Notes: a model not told the origin generated them from the sequence alone. DNA of 61,084 nt from Rhodospirillaceae bacterium (GCA_016792585.1 JAEULB010000073.1:1-61084), one strand, 5' to 3'; shown: positions 50,507-61,084, counted from the first letter of the stretch. Program-made: numbers and translations.

Positions 50507-51670
50507 TCAGCTTCCCGCGCGCGACAGCGAGTGGGCGAGACGCGCGGCGATCAGGGGCAGGATCAGCGCGGCGACCAGATAGATCGGCGGCGCGCCGACC
50601 CGGTCGAAGAACGGCCCGGCGATCGCGACGCCGACGGCCTGGCCGACGAACAGCATCGAGGCGAACATCGCGAGCGCGGTGCCGCGCGCCTCCGGGACCA
50701 TCTGCGTCGCTTCGGTCTGCAGGCTGTTGTGCAGCATGTAGAAGCCGAGGCCGGTCGCCGCCAGCGCCACCAGGGCGGTCGCGAGCGAGGGGATCAGCGC
50801 CAGGACGACGAAGCCGGTGCCGAGGATGAGCGCTCCGGACATGGCGATCCGCGCGCGCGTCATGATCGCGACGATCCTGCCGACGAAGAGCGCGTAGCCC
50901 ATCGCGCCGACGGCGAAGGCGGTCAGCAGCACGCCCGAGGTCGCGACCGAGACGCCGAAGCGATGCTGGAGATCGGTGCCGACATAGGAGAAGGCGCCGT
51001 ACATCGCAGCACCCTCGAGGAATACCGTTGAGAGGATCAGCCGAACCCTGGGGCGCGACAGCGCCTCGGCGACGCGGACGCGTCCACCGCGCGTGACCGC
51101 GCCCGACCCCGCCGGCGTCGGTGTCGCGCGCAACGCGAGGAAAGGGGCGACACCGCCGAGAAGGTAGAGGCCGGCCAGCATCAGGACCGAGGCGCGCCAG
51201 CCGAAGGTCTCGCCGATGACGCCGCCGAGCGCCTGGCCGGCCGCAAGCCCGATGATCTGCGCCAGGAGGAACCGCGCCAGGACCTTCTGTCGGTCCTCGA
51301 AGCTGACGACGTCGCCGATCCAGGCGAGGCAGAGCGGGATCACGCCGCCGGCGGTGGCGCCGGCGACGACGCGGGCGACCGAGATCTGGTCGAGGGTCGC
51401 CGACAATGCGCAGGCGATCTGGGCTGCGACCGACAGCAGAGAGGCGACGGCGATGGTGTGAACCTTGCCGAAGCGGTCGCCGATCGGGCCAAAAGCCACC
51501 TGGATGCCGCCATAGGCGACGGTGAAGGTGGTGATGACCGCGGTCGCGGCTGCCCCCGGCGTCGTCGCGAACTCGCGCGCGATCTCCGGCAGCAGCGCGT
51601 CGGCGATCCGAAGCGTGACCGAGCTTGCGAAAGCCGCGATCGACAGCGCGAGAAAAAGCCAGATCGGCAT
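50507..51670 (-). CDS. MFS transporter
   Basis: 387 residues, about twelve helices. The loop motif appears as FGPIGDRFGKVHTIAVASLL near 62-81 and the N-terminal DALLPEIAREFATTPG is typical of the drug/metabolite MFS (DHA1/AraJ-like) group. It lies 10 bases downstream of the amidohydrolase gene on the same strand, and may transport a substrate or product of that enzyme. Confidence 0.87.
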   Translation of the reverse strand: MPIWLFLALSIAAFASSVTLRIADALLPEIAREFATTPGAAATAVITTFTVAYGGIQVAFGPIGDRFGKVHTIAVASLLSVAAQIACALSATLDQISVARVVAGATAGGVIPLCLAWIGDVVSFEDRQKVLARFLLAQIIGLAAGQALGGVIGETFGWRASVLMLAGLYLLGGVAPFLALRATPTPAGSGAVTRGGRVRVAEALSRPRVRLILSTVFLEGAAMYGAFSYVGTDLQHRFGVSVATSGVLLTAFAVGAMGYALFVGRIVAIMTRARIAMSGALILGTGFVVLALIPSLATALVALAATGLGFYMLHNSLQTEATQMVPEARGTALAMFASMLFVGQAVGVAIAGPFFDRVGAPPIYLVAALILPLIAARLAHSLSRAGS

Positions 51671-51680
51671 GAAAGAGCGA

Positions 51681-52547
51681 TCAGGCTCCGTAGAGGCGCG
51701 GCGGGTTGTCGACCAGGATGCGCTTGCGGACAGCGGCGTCCGGAACCCAGGTCGCGAGCAGGTCCATCAGCCCGGCGTCGTCGATCGAGTGATCGGAGGC
51801 CGGGTGCGGCCAGTCGGTGCCCCAGACGCAACGATCGGGTGCGGCCGCGACGAGCGCCTTGGCGAGCGGTGTCGATTCCGGGTAGGGCGGTCTGAGCGCC
51901 TTGTCGAGGTAGGGGCCGGAGACCTTGACCCAGAGGTTCTTCGAGCCTCGGAACGCATCCAGGAAGTGGCGATAGCCCGGATCGTCGACGCCCTTGCTGG
52001 CTGGCATGCCGGCCAGATGATCCCAGATCACCGGCACCGCGGTCTTCGTCGCGCGGTCCACCAGCTCTTGGCGGGTCGAGGCGTCCACCAGAAGCTGGAT
52101 GTGCCAGCCGAGCGGCTTCAGCCGGTCTGCCATCTTCTCCATATGTGCCGTCGAGACCGCGCCGATCATCGTGTCGGAAAGCCGGATGCCGCGGATGCCG
52201 CCCTTGTGCATGGCCTTGAGCTCGTCGTCGGAAGTGTCGGGCGAGACGACGGCGACGCCGCGATAGGTAGGCCCGAGCTCGGCCAGTGCCGCGAGCGTCG
52301 CCCGGTTGTCGGTGCCGTAGACGGAGGCCTGGACCAGCACGCCGCGAGAGATGCCGATCGCGTCGTGCATCTTCCGCCAGTCGGCACCGGTCGCCAAGTC
52401 GGGCGTATAGGCGCGATCGGGCTTCAAGGGAAAGCGGTCGAAGGGGCCGAAGACATGGGCATGGCAATCCCAGGCGCCCGACGGCACCTCGACCTTGGGC
52501 TTCCGGGTCCTGGCTTCGAACGGAACGACGGGCGGGGCAGCGCTCAA
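51681..52547 (-). CDS. Amidohydrolase family protein, 2-pyrone-4,6-dicarboxylate hydrolase-like
   Basis: 288 residues from a TTG at 52547 eight bases after GGAGAG; the ATG frames further upstream run over the divergent gene's promoter. Metal motif WDCHAHVFGP (HxH), RGVLVQASVYGTDN, GIRGIRLSD, WDHLAG and CVWGTDWPHPASDH follow the LigI/PDC-hydrolase and amidohydrolase-2 pattern. Acts on lactones or cyclic carboxylates. Forms a unit with the following MFS gene. Confidence 0.87.
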   Translation of the reverse strand: MSAAPPVVPFEARTRKPKVEVPSGAWDCHAHVFGPFDRFPLKPDRAYTPDLATGADWRKMHDAIGISRGVLVQASVYGTDNRATLAALAELGPTYRGVAVVSPDTSDDELKAMHKGGIRGIRLSDTMIGAVSTAHMEKMADRLKPLGWHIQLLVDASTRQELVDRATKTAVPVIWDHLAGMPASKGVDDPGYRHFLDAFRGSKNLWVKVSGPYLDKALRPPYPESTPLAKALVAAAPDRCVWGTDWPHPASDHSIDDAGLMDLLATWVPDAAVRKRILVDNPPRLYGA

Positions 52548-52683
52548 CGGAACTCTCCTCAAGGTCGCGGAAGGGTGCACCGATCCGGCGCCGGCCGCCA
52601 TCCGTTTCGGCTGGGAGCGGAAGAGGGGACTTGGACGCGGTTTGGCGCTAGTTTCCCGGCAGAAACGGCAAGGGGAAACGCGT

Positions 52684-54174
52684 ATGCCGAGGATTCTGTT
52701 GGCGGACTGCGAGCAGGAGATCTCCTCCTTCAATCCGGTCTCGTGCGACTACAGCTACTTCTCGATCAAGCGGGGCGAGGAGATCTATCGCGACCGCGGG
52801 CTCAACACCCAGATGGGTGGCGCGCTCTCGGTCTTCGATGCCGAGAAGGACGTCGAGCTGGTGCCGACCATGTCGGCCCGCGGCCCGAGCGCCGGCATCC
52901 TCCAGAAGAAGAGCTGGAAGAAGATCTCCGACGAGATGCTCGACCGCATCGCCAAGGCGGCGAAGGGGATCGACGGCGTCTACTTCGCCATGCACGGCGC
53001 CATGGGCGCCGAGGGCGAGCTCGATCCCGAAGGCTATCTGCTGCAGGAGGTCCGCAAGATCGTCGGCGAGAAGATTCCGATCGTCATCGGGCTCGATCTC
53101 CACGGCATCATGACCGACCGGATGCTGAAGCACATCGACGGCGTCACGATCTATCACACCTATCCGCATGTCGATTTCGCCGACACCGGCGTGCGCGGCG
53201 CCAAGATGCTGCTCCGCATCATCCGCGAGAGGCTGAACCCGGTGATCGCGCGCGTGGTGATCCCGGCGCTGGTGCGCGGCGACGAGCTGATCACCAAGTC
53301 GGGCTGCTACGGCGACATCCTGCGCGAGGCGCGCCGGCTTGAGAACGAGGGCAAGGCGATGTTCGCCGGCGTCATGATCGGCAATCCCTTCACCGACGTG
53401 CCGGAGCTCTGCAGCCAGGCGATCGTCGTCGCCGAGGACGGCGCCCTGGCCGAGAAGGCGGCGCTCGGCTTCGCCGAGGCGTTCTGGCCGAACCGCCATC
53501 GCATGCAGGGCAAGCTGATCCCGCTGGATGCGGCGATCGCGCAGGCCAAGCACATGCAGGGGCCGGTCATCTTCACCGACGCGGCGGATGCGACGTCGTC
53601 GGGCGCCACCGGCGACAGCAACGCCATCCTGGCGGCGCTGATGAAGGCCAAGTACCAGGGCCGCGTGCTGGTGCCGATCGTCGATCCGCCGGCGGCGGCG
53701 ATGGCGAAGAAGGCCGGCATCGGGGCCAAGATCACGGTTGAGCTCGGCGGCACGCTCGACAAGCGCTTCAAGCCGGTGAAGGTCACCGGCACCGTCGACA
53801 TGCTGTCCGCCGGCCATATGCGGCTGGAGACCATGCGTGCGCCGTTCGAGGGCGGCGACACCGCGGTCTTGGTCTCCGGCAACTACACGATCGTGATCTT
53901 CTCGAAGCCGGCTTATTTCTTCGACCGGGCGCCGTTCCTGTCCCACGGCCGCAACCCGCGCGACTACGACCTCATCGTCGTCAAGTCGCCGCATTGCGAG
54001 TACCACATGTTCGAGGAGTGGGCGGAAAAGAACTTCAACATCGACGCGCCGGGCGCCACCTCGGCCGACATCAGGTCGCTCGGCCACACGATCTGCGCGC
54101 GGCCGATGTATCCGCTCGATCCGGACATCGGCTTCAAGCCGAAGGCCGTCCGGTACAACACCAAGAGGCGATAG
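52684..54174 (+). CDS. M81 family metallopeptidase, MlrC-like
   Basis: 496 residues, ATG at 52684 after AAGGGGA. MlrC (microcystinase C) type: LADCEQEISSFNP, MHGAMGAEGELDPEGYLL, VIGLDLHGIMTD, HTYPHVDFADTG and the C-terminal HCEYHMFEEWAEK. These zinc peptidases cleave small peptides or amides; microcystin degradation is one known role, but most relatives have other unknown substrates. Divergent from the amidohydrolase and followed ten bases later by an enolase-superfamily gene. Confidence 0.9.
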   Translation: MPRILLADCEQEISSFNPVSCDYSYFSIKRGEEIYRDRGLNTQMGGALSVFDAEKDVELVPTMSARGPSAGILQKKSWKKISDEMLDRIAKAAKGIDGVYFAMHGAMGAEGELDPEGYLLQEVRKIVGEKIPIVIGLDLHGIMTDRMLKHIDGVTIYHTYPHVDFADTGVRGAKMLLRIIRERLNPVIARVVIPALVRGDELITKSGCYGDILREARRLENEGKAMFAGVMIGNPFTDVPELCSQAIVVAEDGALAEKAALGFAEAFWPNRHRMQGKLIPLDAAIAQAKHMQGPVIFTDAADATSSGATGDSNAILAALMKAKYQGRVLVPIVDPPAAAMAKKAGIGAKITVELGGTLDKRFKPVKVTGTVDMLSAGHMRLETMRAPFEGGDTAVLVSGNYTIVIFSKPAYFFDRAPFLSHGRNPRDYDLIVVKSPHCEYHMFEEWAEKNFNIDAPGATSADIRSLGHTICARPMYPLDPDIGFKPKAVRYNTKRR

Positions 54175-54184
54175 CAGCTTTCCC

Positions 54185-55294
54185 ATGAAGATCACCGCCG
54201 TCACCGCCATCCCGGTCAAGGTCGACCGCAAGCTCGCCTATGGCCTCGCCGGCCGCACCGCGCTCGGGGTCGATCCCGTCTCCGAGCACGCGATCGTCCG
54301 CATCGACACCGATGCAGGCGTCACCGGCTGGGGCGAGATCGCCAGCTGCTTCGCCCGCCGCGGCCGGCTTTACGCGAAGGAGGTGCGCGAGATCCTGGCG
54401 CCGGTGCTGATCGGGCAGGATCCGCGGCGGATCGCCTTCATTGTCCAGGCGATGGACAAGGCGCTCGACGGCTCGGAGCCGGCCAAGGCCGGTCTCGAGA
54501 TGGCGCTCTACGACCTGCTCGGCAAGCAGCTCGGCGTGCCGGTCTACGTGCTGCTCGGCGGCATGGTGCGCGAGCGTATTCCGCTCAGCCGCTCGATCAC
54601 CTTCGGCACACCGGAGCAGATGGCGACTGCGGCAAAAGGCTTCGCCGCCGAGGGCTTCGGCACGGTCAAGGTCAAGGTCGGCCAGAGCTTCGACATCGAC
54701 GTGGCGGCGGTCGCGGCGGTCCGTGCCGCGGTCGGCGACAAGGTGAAGGTGCGCGTCGATGCCAACATGGCGTGGAGGACACCGAAGGAGGCGGCGCAGC
54801 ACATCAAGGCGATGGCGTCCAGCCGGCCCGAGGTGATCGAGCAGCCGCTGAAGCCCCGCGAGCTCGACGCGCTGGCCGAGCTTCGCCTGATGGTCGATGT
54901 GCCGATCATGGCCGACGAGAGCGTGTGGAACCCGCGCGACGCGATGGAAGTGATCCGCCGGAGGGCGGTCGACGTGATCAACGTCTACGTCTGCGAGGCG
55001 GGCGGGCTGATGGCGGCGACCCGGATCTTCCAGATGGCCGAGACGGCGGGCATCCCTTGCATGATCGGCTCGATGCCCGAGCTCGGCCTCGGCACCGCCG
55101 CCCAGATCCATCTCGGCACGGCGATGACCAATCTCGGCCTCGACTCGGACGCCTGCGGCGTCGTCTACCAGCAGGCGGACCTGCTCAAGACGCCGCTCAG
55201 GATCGAGAAGGGCTTCGCCTATCCGCCGGACAAGCCGGGCCTCGGCGTCGAGATCGACCTCGACGCCGTGGAGAGGCATCGCATCGCAGAGTAG
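54185..55294 (+). CDS. Mandelate racemase/muconate lactonizing enzyme family protein
   Basis: 369 residues. Enolase-superfamily barrel: K162-x-K164 (VKVKVGQ), metal ligands D192 (VDANMAW), E219 (IEQPL) and E245 (ADESV). At the strand where muconate-lactonizing enzymes carry a second lysine the sequence is INVYVCEAGGL, with Tyr at 268, so chemistry differs from the classical enzyme. The reaction may be a dehydration, epimerisation or lactonisation. Same strand and ten bases after the MlrC gene; convergent with the ABC operon. Confidence 0.9.
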   Translation: MKITAVTAIPVKVDRKLAYGLAGRTALGVDPVSEHAIVRIDTDAGVTGWGEIASCFARRGRLYAKEVREILAPVLIGQDPRRIAFIVQAMDKALDGSEPAKAGLEMALYDLLGKQLGVPVYVLLGGMVRERIPLSRSITFGTPEQMATAAKGFAAEGFGTVKVKVGQSFDIDVAAVAAVRAAVGDKVKVRVDANMAWRTPKEAAQHIKAMASSRPEVIEQPLKPRELDALAELRLMVDVPIMADESVWNPRDAMEVIRRRAVDVINVYVCEAGGLMAATRIFQMAETAGIPCMIGSMPELGLGTAAQIHLGTAMTNLGLDSDACGVVYQQADLLKTPLRIEKGFAYPPDKPGLGVEIDLDAVERHRIAE

Positions 55295-55300
55295 GCCGGA

Positions 55301-55327
55301 CCCTCTCCCGGCCGGGCCGGGAGAGGG
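55301..55327. repeat. Perfect 12-bp hairpin between convergent genes
   Basis: CCCTCTCCCGGC (55301-55312) pairs with GCCGGGAGAGGG (55316-55327) around CGG. It lies between the stops of the enolase-superfamily gene and the ABC binding-protein gene. Without a T-run it is probably a bidirectional attenuating or dispersed palindrome. The C-rich motif resembles the terminator stem at 28221-28251. Confidence 0.6.
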
Positions 55328-55339
55328 AGCCTTGCGCGG

Positions 55340-56923
55340 CTACTTCTTGATCGAGACGTTCCAGGCGCGCGGCAGGAAGAAGTTCTGGAACCCTTCGACG
55401 TTCGCCCGGGTCGCAGCGACCTTCGGCATCACACCGAAGGGCAGCGCCAGCGCCTCGTCGAAGATGCGCTGCTGCGCCTTGGCGAAGTACTGCACGCGAT
55501 CCGGAAGGTTCTTCGAGTTGAGGCCGGCGTTCCAGAACTCCATGAGCTGGGCGTCCGACTGGTTGTTCTTCGGCTTGTGCACGTTGTTCGGGTTGGTGAG
55601 GTTGCGGAGCGAGGGGAGCCCCGTCTGCCCGACCACCGTGGTCCAGCCCGTGTAGAAGTAGTTCCAGCCGGTCGTCTCCTGGACGCTCTTGGCAAGCGCC
55701 GCCGGCCAGTCGTGGATCAGCAGCTCGGCGTTGATGCCGACCGCCTTCATCTGCTCCGCCATGACCAGCGAGGCGTTGTACATCGCCACGTAGTCCTTGT
55801 TGGTCAGCAAGATGACCTTCTCGCCCTTGTACCCGGCCTCCTGCAGCAGCTTCTTCGCCTTGTCCTTGTTCTTCTGGTTGTAGTGTTCCTTGCCGGCCTG
55901 CGAGTAGTAGGGGCTGGTCGGGAACTGGAGTGCGTGATCCATGCGATGCAGGCCGTCGCTCGAGGCCTCCATGATCTCGTCCATGTCGAGCGCCGCCTGG
56001 ACCGCCTGGCGGAACTTGAGATTGTCGGTCGGCGGGAAGGAGAGGTTCGGGTAGGAGAGGTGAACCCAGAAGTTCTCCATCGACTGGAACTTGATGTTCG
56101 CGTTGTTGGCCAGCCGCTTCTGCGAGGGCCGCGGCACGTCCTCCACGCCATGAACCTCGCCGGTCTCGAGCGCCGCGACGCGCGCCTGCGGCTCGACGAT
56201 CATGCGGAAGTTGACGGTGTCGACGCAGGCAACCTTGTAGCCCCCGAGGCCGTTGGTGCCGGTCTGCGAATCGTTGGGCTTGAAGTTGTCGAAGCGCTTG
56301 ACCTTGAAGTGGCTGTCGGCGACGAACTCGACGAACTGGAACGGGCCGGTGCCGACCGCCGGCAGCTGCATGGCCTCGGCCGCGGCGTTCTCCTTCGGGA
56401 TGATGACGACGGGCGGAGCGATGTTCGAGAAGGACTCGAGGAAGATCGCCTGCGGCTGCTTCAGCTTGACCACGAAGGTCGACGCGTCCGGAGCCGCGAA
56501 GGTGTCGATGACGCCGAACATGGACTTGTCGACGCCGACCTTGCGATAGCGCTCGTACGAGGCCACGACATCCTCGGAGGTCATGATCTTCCCGTTGTGG
56601 AAGGGCACGCCTTGGCGGAGCTTGAAGGTGTAGGTGAGCCCGTCGGGGCTCTCGCTGACCGACTCCGCCAGCGCCGGCGTCGGCTGCATCTTCTCGTCGC
56701 GGGTGATCAGGGACTCGAACATCAGCGAGGCGACGTTGCGGCTCTGCGCCGAGGTCGAGACGTGCTGGTCGTAGGTCGGAACCTTGGCCTCGAGGGCGAA
56801 GATGAAGTCGCCGCCCCTGACGGGACATTGGAACTTGGCCTGGGCGAGCGCGGCCGAGCTCATGCCGACGATGCAGGTGACGCCGAAAGCGGACATGACG
56901 TAGCGGCTAGTCGATGCGTTCAT
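55340..56923 (-). CDS. Peptide-type ABC transporter substrate-binding protein
   Basis: 527 residues from ATG at 56923 behind GGGAGG. Signal peptide 1-28 (VGMSSAALAQ). Family 5 binding protein: YDQHVSTSAQSRNVASLMFESL, KLRQGVPFHNGKIM, GTGPFQFVEF and the end RNLTNPNNVHKPKNN. Last gene of the minus-strand ABC unit (61080-55340). The alpha-hydroxy-acid dehydrogenase gene upstream suggests the ligand could be a hydroxy acid or its conjugate. Confidence 0.93.
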   Translation of the reverse strand: MNASTSRYVMSAFGVTCIVGMSSAALAQAKFQCPVRGGDFIFALEAKVPTYDQHVSTSAQSRNVASLMFESLITRDEKMQPTPALAESVSESPDGLTYTFKLRQGVPFHNGKIMTSEDVVASYERYRKVGVDKSMFGVIDTFAAPDASTFVVKLKQPQAIFLESFSNIAPPVVIIPKENAAAEAMQLPAVGTGPFQFVEFVADSHFKVKRFDNFKPNDSQTGTNGLGGYKVACVDTVNFRMIVEPQARVAALETGEVHGVEDVPRPSQKRLANNANIKFQSMENFWVHLSYPNLSFPPTDNLKFRQAVQAALDMDEIMEASSDGLHRMDHALQFPTSPYYSQAGKEHYNQKNKDKAKKLLQEAGYKGEKVILLTNKDYVAMYNASLVMAEQMKAVGINAELLIHDWPAALAKSVQETTGWNYFYTGWTTVVGQTGLPSLRNLTNPNNVHKPKNNQSDAQLMEFWNAGLNSKNLPDRVQYFAKAQQRIFDEALALPFGVMPKVAATRANVEGFQNFFLPRAWNVSIKK

Positions 56924-57000
56924 TGGTGCCTCCCATTGGCAAGTGCCGGTTGGAAACGGTAGCGACGCGACGACCGGCAGGTCAATTGAACCCGCCGTGA

Positions 57001-58193
57001 TCAGCTGTTCCGGCGCGACAGCGCCTCGCCGGCGGCGAGCCCGTCGAACCAGAGGAAGTCGGGGCCGAGCTCTTCCAGCGTGCGGATGCCGAGAAAGCCC
57101 ATCACGCGGTCGATCTCGTCCTGGAACATCGCGACCAGATGGCGCGCCCCGGCCTCGCCGCCGGCGGCGACGGCGAAGGCCGCGGGGCGGCCGAACAGCG
57201 CGGTTCGGGCGCCCATGGCGATCGCCTTCACCACGTCGGAGCCGCGCCGGAAGCCGCTGTCGAGCATCACCGTCAGCCGCTCGCCGGCGGCGTCCATGAC
57301 CTCGGGCAGGATCTCGAGCGGCGCCACCGCATAGTCGAGGTTGCGCCCGCCATGGTTGGAGAGGATGACGCCGTCCATGCCGTGGTCGGCGGCGAGCACG
57401 GCTTCTTCCTTGCTCATGATCCCCTTCAGTATCATCGGGCCCTTCCACATCCGGCGGATCCGGTCGAGCGCCTCCCAGTCGAGGCTGGGGCTACGCTCCT
57501 TAATGAAGTAGGCGAGGAGCGAGTGCGTGTCCTTCGGCCCGTCGACCAGCGGGACCATGCTCTCCATGCGCCCGACATTGCCGCGCAGCACCACGTCCAT
57601 TGTCCAGCGCGGATGGGTAAGCACGTCCCAGATGTTGCGCGGCGTCTTCTTGAGGCCGAAGGAGAAGCCGTTCCGGCGATCGCGCGGGCGCTTCGGGAAT
57701 ACGTTGGAGTCGGTGGTTACCACCAGCGCCTCGTAGCCGGCGGCGGCGGCGCGATCTACCAGCGCCTTGTTCAGTCGGTCGTCCTTGAAGGTATAGAGCT
57801 GCGCCCAGAGACGCGCCTTAGGCGCGGCGTCGGCGACCTCCTCGATCGTGCAGTTGGCGCCGAGGCTCAGCATGAAGGGGATCCGCGCGTCCGAAGCCGC
57901 CTTGGCGAGGGCCACCTCGGCCTTGTAGCGGAGGGTGCCCAGGCCGCCCATCGCCGAGATCGCGAAGGGCGAGCCCGACTTGCGGCCGAACAGCTCGATC
58001 TCCTGGCTGCGCTCGGTCACGTCGACCACGGTCCGGGCGCGGAAGCGCACCCGGTCGAAGACGGCGCGGTTATGGCGGAGCGCCGTCTCGCTCTCCGAGC
58101 CGCCGTCGACGAAGTCGAACATCGCGAGCGGCAGGCGCTTTCGCGCGAGCTCGCGGAGATCATCGACGCTTTCGGTGCGGCTGAGGCGGCTCA

Positions 58194-58194
<1 letters not shown>
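57001..58194 (-). CDS. FMN-dependent alpha-hydroxy-acid dehydrogenase/oxidase
   Basis: 397 residues. FMN-binding barrel of the lactate/mandelate/glycolate family: FDFVDGGSESETALRHNR, WAQLYTFKD, VVTTDSNVFPKRPRDRRNGF (Asp and Arg), the catalytic His in ILSNHGGRNLD and VMLDSGFRRGSDVVKAIAMGA. Oxidises L-2-hydroxy acids to 2-oxo acids. Its ATG overlaps the ATPase stop as ATGA, so it is part of the ABC operon, and it lies beside an enolase-superfamily gene, which recalls mandelate-type pathways. Substrate inferred. Confidence 0.9.
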
Positions 58195-59170
<976 letters not shown>

Positions 59171-59174
<4 letters not shown>

Positions 59175-60166
59175 GTTGCGGCTCCGTCGTGGCGGAATCC
59201 GGTGTGGCGGATGCAGGCAGCGTGGCGATGCTCGCCGAGGTCGACCAGGGCCGGCTGGCGCTCGGCGCAGGCGGGCTTCGCCTCGGGACATCGCGGTTGG
59301 AAGCGGCAGCCCGGCGGCAGCGCGAAGGGGCTCGGCATCACGCCAGGAATGGCGCGGAGCCGCCTCGTCTCGACCTCGAGATCGGGGATGCTGCGCAGCA
59401 ATCCCTCGGTATAGGGATGGCACGGCCGGTAGAAGACGTCGTCGACGCCCGCATGCTCGGCGATCCGGCCAGCATACATGACGATCACCCGGTCGGCGAA
59501 CTCCGCCACCACGCCCATGTTGTGGGTGATGACGATCACCGCCATGTTCATCTCTTCCTGGAGCTGGCGCAGCAGGTCGAGGATCTGGGCCTGGATGGTG
59601 ACGTCGAGCGCGGTCGTCGGTTCGTCGGCGAGCAGCAGCTTGGGCGAGCAGGCGAGCGCCATCGCGATCATCACCCGCTGGCGCATGCCGCCGGAGAGCT
59701 GGTGGGGGAAGTCGTCGATCCGGCGCTCGGGCGAGGGGATGCCGACCTTCTCCAGCATCTCGATCGCCCGCTCTCGCGTCGCCTTCGCGCCGAGGCGCTC
59801 GTGCACCCGGATCGTCTCCATGACCTGGTCGCCGACGGTGAAGACCGGGTTCAGCGAGGTCATCGGCTCCTGGAAGATCATCGAGATTGCACGGCCGCGG
59901 ATCCGCTCCATCCGGGACTCGGGCAGCTTCAGGAGATCCTGGCCTTCGAAGAAGATCTCGCCGCCGGCGACCCGGCCGGGTGGCTGTGGCAGCAAGCCCA
60001 GGATCGAGAGCGCGGTCACGCTCTTGCCCGAGCCGGACTCGCCGACGATGCCGAGCACCTCGCTCCGGCCGAGATCGAAGCTGACGTCGTCGACTGCCGT
60101 GACCTCGCCCTTGGCGGTCCTGAACACGGTGGTCAGGTTGCGGACGCTGAGAAGAGGCTCCGGCAT
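59171..60166 (-). CDS. ABC transporter ATP-binding protein, OppD/DppD type
   Basis: 331 residues from ATG 60166, two bases after the permease stop. Walker A GESGSGKS near 44-51, LSGGM, Walker [13 protein letters not shown], switch His in ITHNMGVV and the C-terminal [14 protein letters not shown] motif. Partner of the OppF-type ATPase; stop overlaps its start. Confidence 0.92.
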
Positions 60167-60168
60167 TT

Positions 60169-61080
60169 CTAGCCTTGCTGCACCTTGAGCCGGGGATCGA
60201 GCACGTCGCGGAGCCCGTCGCCGAGGAGGTTGAGCGCCAGAACGGTGGCGGCGAGCACGATGCCGGGGATCAGCGTGATCCACTCGGCCTCGCGGATATA
60301 GGTGCGCCCCTCGGCGATGATGTTGCCCCAGGTCGGCGCCGGCGGCGCGGCGCCGAGCCCGAGGAAGCTCAGCACCGCCTCGGTCAGCACCGCATAGGCG
60401 AAGATGAAGCTGAGCTGCACGATCAGCGGCGCCATGCAGTTGGGCAGCACGTGCTTCCAGACGATACGGCTGTGCCGGGCGCCGCAGGCGAGCGCCGCCT
60501 GCACGAACTCCATCTCGCGCACCACCAGGACGGACGCGCGGACGATGCGCGCGGTCCGGGGAATGTAGACGACCGAGATCGCGATCACCGCGGTGTAGGA
60601 AGAGGGGCCGAGCGCGGCTGCGATGCCGAGCGCCAGCAGGATCGAAGGGAAGGCCATGAAGGCGTCGGCGAGGCGCATCAGCGGCCCGTCCAGCTTCCGC
60701 ACATAGCCGGCGGCGGCGCCGAGCAGGATGCCGAAGACCGCGTTCAGGACCACGACGCCGAGGCCGATGCCGAGGCTGAGCCGGGCGCCGTAGACGACGC
60801 GGCTCAGCTGGTCACGGCCGAAATTGTCGGTGCCGAAGGGGTAGTCCCAGGACGGCGGCCTGAACTTGAAGCGGATCGCCAGCTTGTTCGGGTCGGTGGG
60901 GGCGATCCACGGGGCGAAGATCGCGACCAGCGCCACGATCCCGAACACGATCGCGCCGGCCATGAACGCCTTGTGACGGACCAGGCGCTGGAAGGTGTCG
61001 GTCTTCCAGAACAGCCACGGGCTCGGCGGCGCCTCGTCCAGCTCCTCGGCATAGCCGATGTTGCTACTTGTCTCGGTCAT
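60169..61080 (-). CDS. ABC transporter permease, DppC type
   Basis: 303 residues from ATG 61080, four bases from the window end; the DppB partner should lie just outside. N-terminal 28-residue cytoplasmic extension, one helix, then [23 protein letters not shown], the EAA-type loop [23 protein letters not shown] and [21 protein letters not shown]. First visible gene of the minus-strand ABC unit. Confidence 0.92.
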   Translation of the reverse strand: MTETSSNIGYAEELDEAPPSPWLFWKTDTFQRLVRHKAFMAGAIVFGIVALVAIFAPWIAPTDPNKLAIRFKFRPPSWDYPFGTDNFGRDQLSRVVYGARLSLGIGLGVVVLNAVFGILLGAAAGYVRKLDGPLMRLADAFMAFPSILLALGIAAALGPSSYTAVIAISVVYIPRTARIVRASVLVVREMEFVQAALACGARHSRIVWKHVLPNCMAPLIVQLSFIFAYAVLTEAVLSFLGLGAAPPAPTWGNIIAEGRTYIREAEWITLIPGIVLAATVLALNLLGDGLRDVLDPRLKVQQG

Positions 61081-61084
61081 ACCG

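Noticed and set aside
52648..54231. 527-codon minus-strand frame opposite the MlrC gene
   Set aside because: Shadow of the M81 peptidase gene; His/Arg/Asp-rich composition and no family features.

Overview
The window is about 61 kb of GC-rich DNA with tightly packed genes, many overlapping as ATGA, frequent GTG starts, and a gene stock typical of a heterotrophic alphaproteobacterium: many peptide-type ABC transporters, FkbM, PPK2, CBS-BON, MlrC/M81 and GMC families. A Rhizobiales- or Rhodospirillales-type soil or freshwater organism is my best guess; no rRNA, tRNA or other taxonomic marker is present. I see no CRISPR array, transposase, integrase or tRNA gene.

Layout. 1-1422 holds a truncated solute-binding protein gene on the minus strand. 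1667-8028 is a plus-strand peptide-type ABC operon (binding protein, two ATPases, two permeases) with a Kelch remnant and a glycerophosphodiester phosphodiesterase (GDPD) inserted. It meets a minus-strand operon (11433-8025: MFS carrier, alkaline-phosphatase-superfamily phosphodiesterase, second GDPD) end to end, which suggests a phosphodiester scavenging island. 11544-16395 holds a class II aldolase and a sugar ABC operon (binding protein, two permeases, SMP-30 lactonase) without its own ATPase. 16484-19191 has two CBS-BON proteins flanking an FkbM-type methyltransferase; two FNR/FixK-type boxes lie upstream of the outer CBS-BON gene. 19490-23577 is a sugar or sugar-acid oxidation operon (SDR, aldose epimerase-like, uronate dehydrogenase-like, GMC oxidoreductase).

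23578-39887 holds smaller units: alpha-carbonic anhydrase; methyltransferase, MFS and desaturase; ornithine cyclodeaminase-like protein with a binding protein; alpha/beta hydrolase; LysR with YciI; nucleoside hydrolase with Nudix; MFS; peptidoglycan-binding protein; ketopantoate reductase with an MBL-fold protein; PPOX flavoprotein; and a PCMT-like methyltransferase. 45008-38955 reads as one minus-strand unit: peptide-type permeases, a fused double ATPase, a choline-kinase-like protein, PPK2 and PCMT.

45196-50501 is the most unusual stretch: a PilZ-like protein, a strong promoter followed by a highly folded RNA of about 260 nt ending in an intrinsic terminator, a small secreted protein, a degenerate GGDEF/EAL-like protein, an AT-rich island with DnaA-box-like sequences, an HTH-PAS-like protein, and an unknown protein behind a perfect inverted repeat. 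50507-61080 is catabolic: MFS, amidohydrolase, M81/MlrC peptidase, an enolase-superfamily enzyme, and a second peptide-type ABC operon carrying an FMN alpha-hydroxy-acid dehydrogenase. All functions are read from motifs and remembered family patterns; no database search was run.
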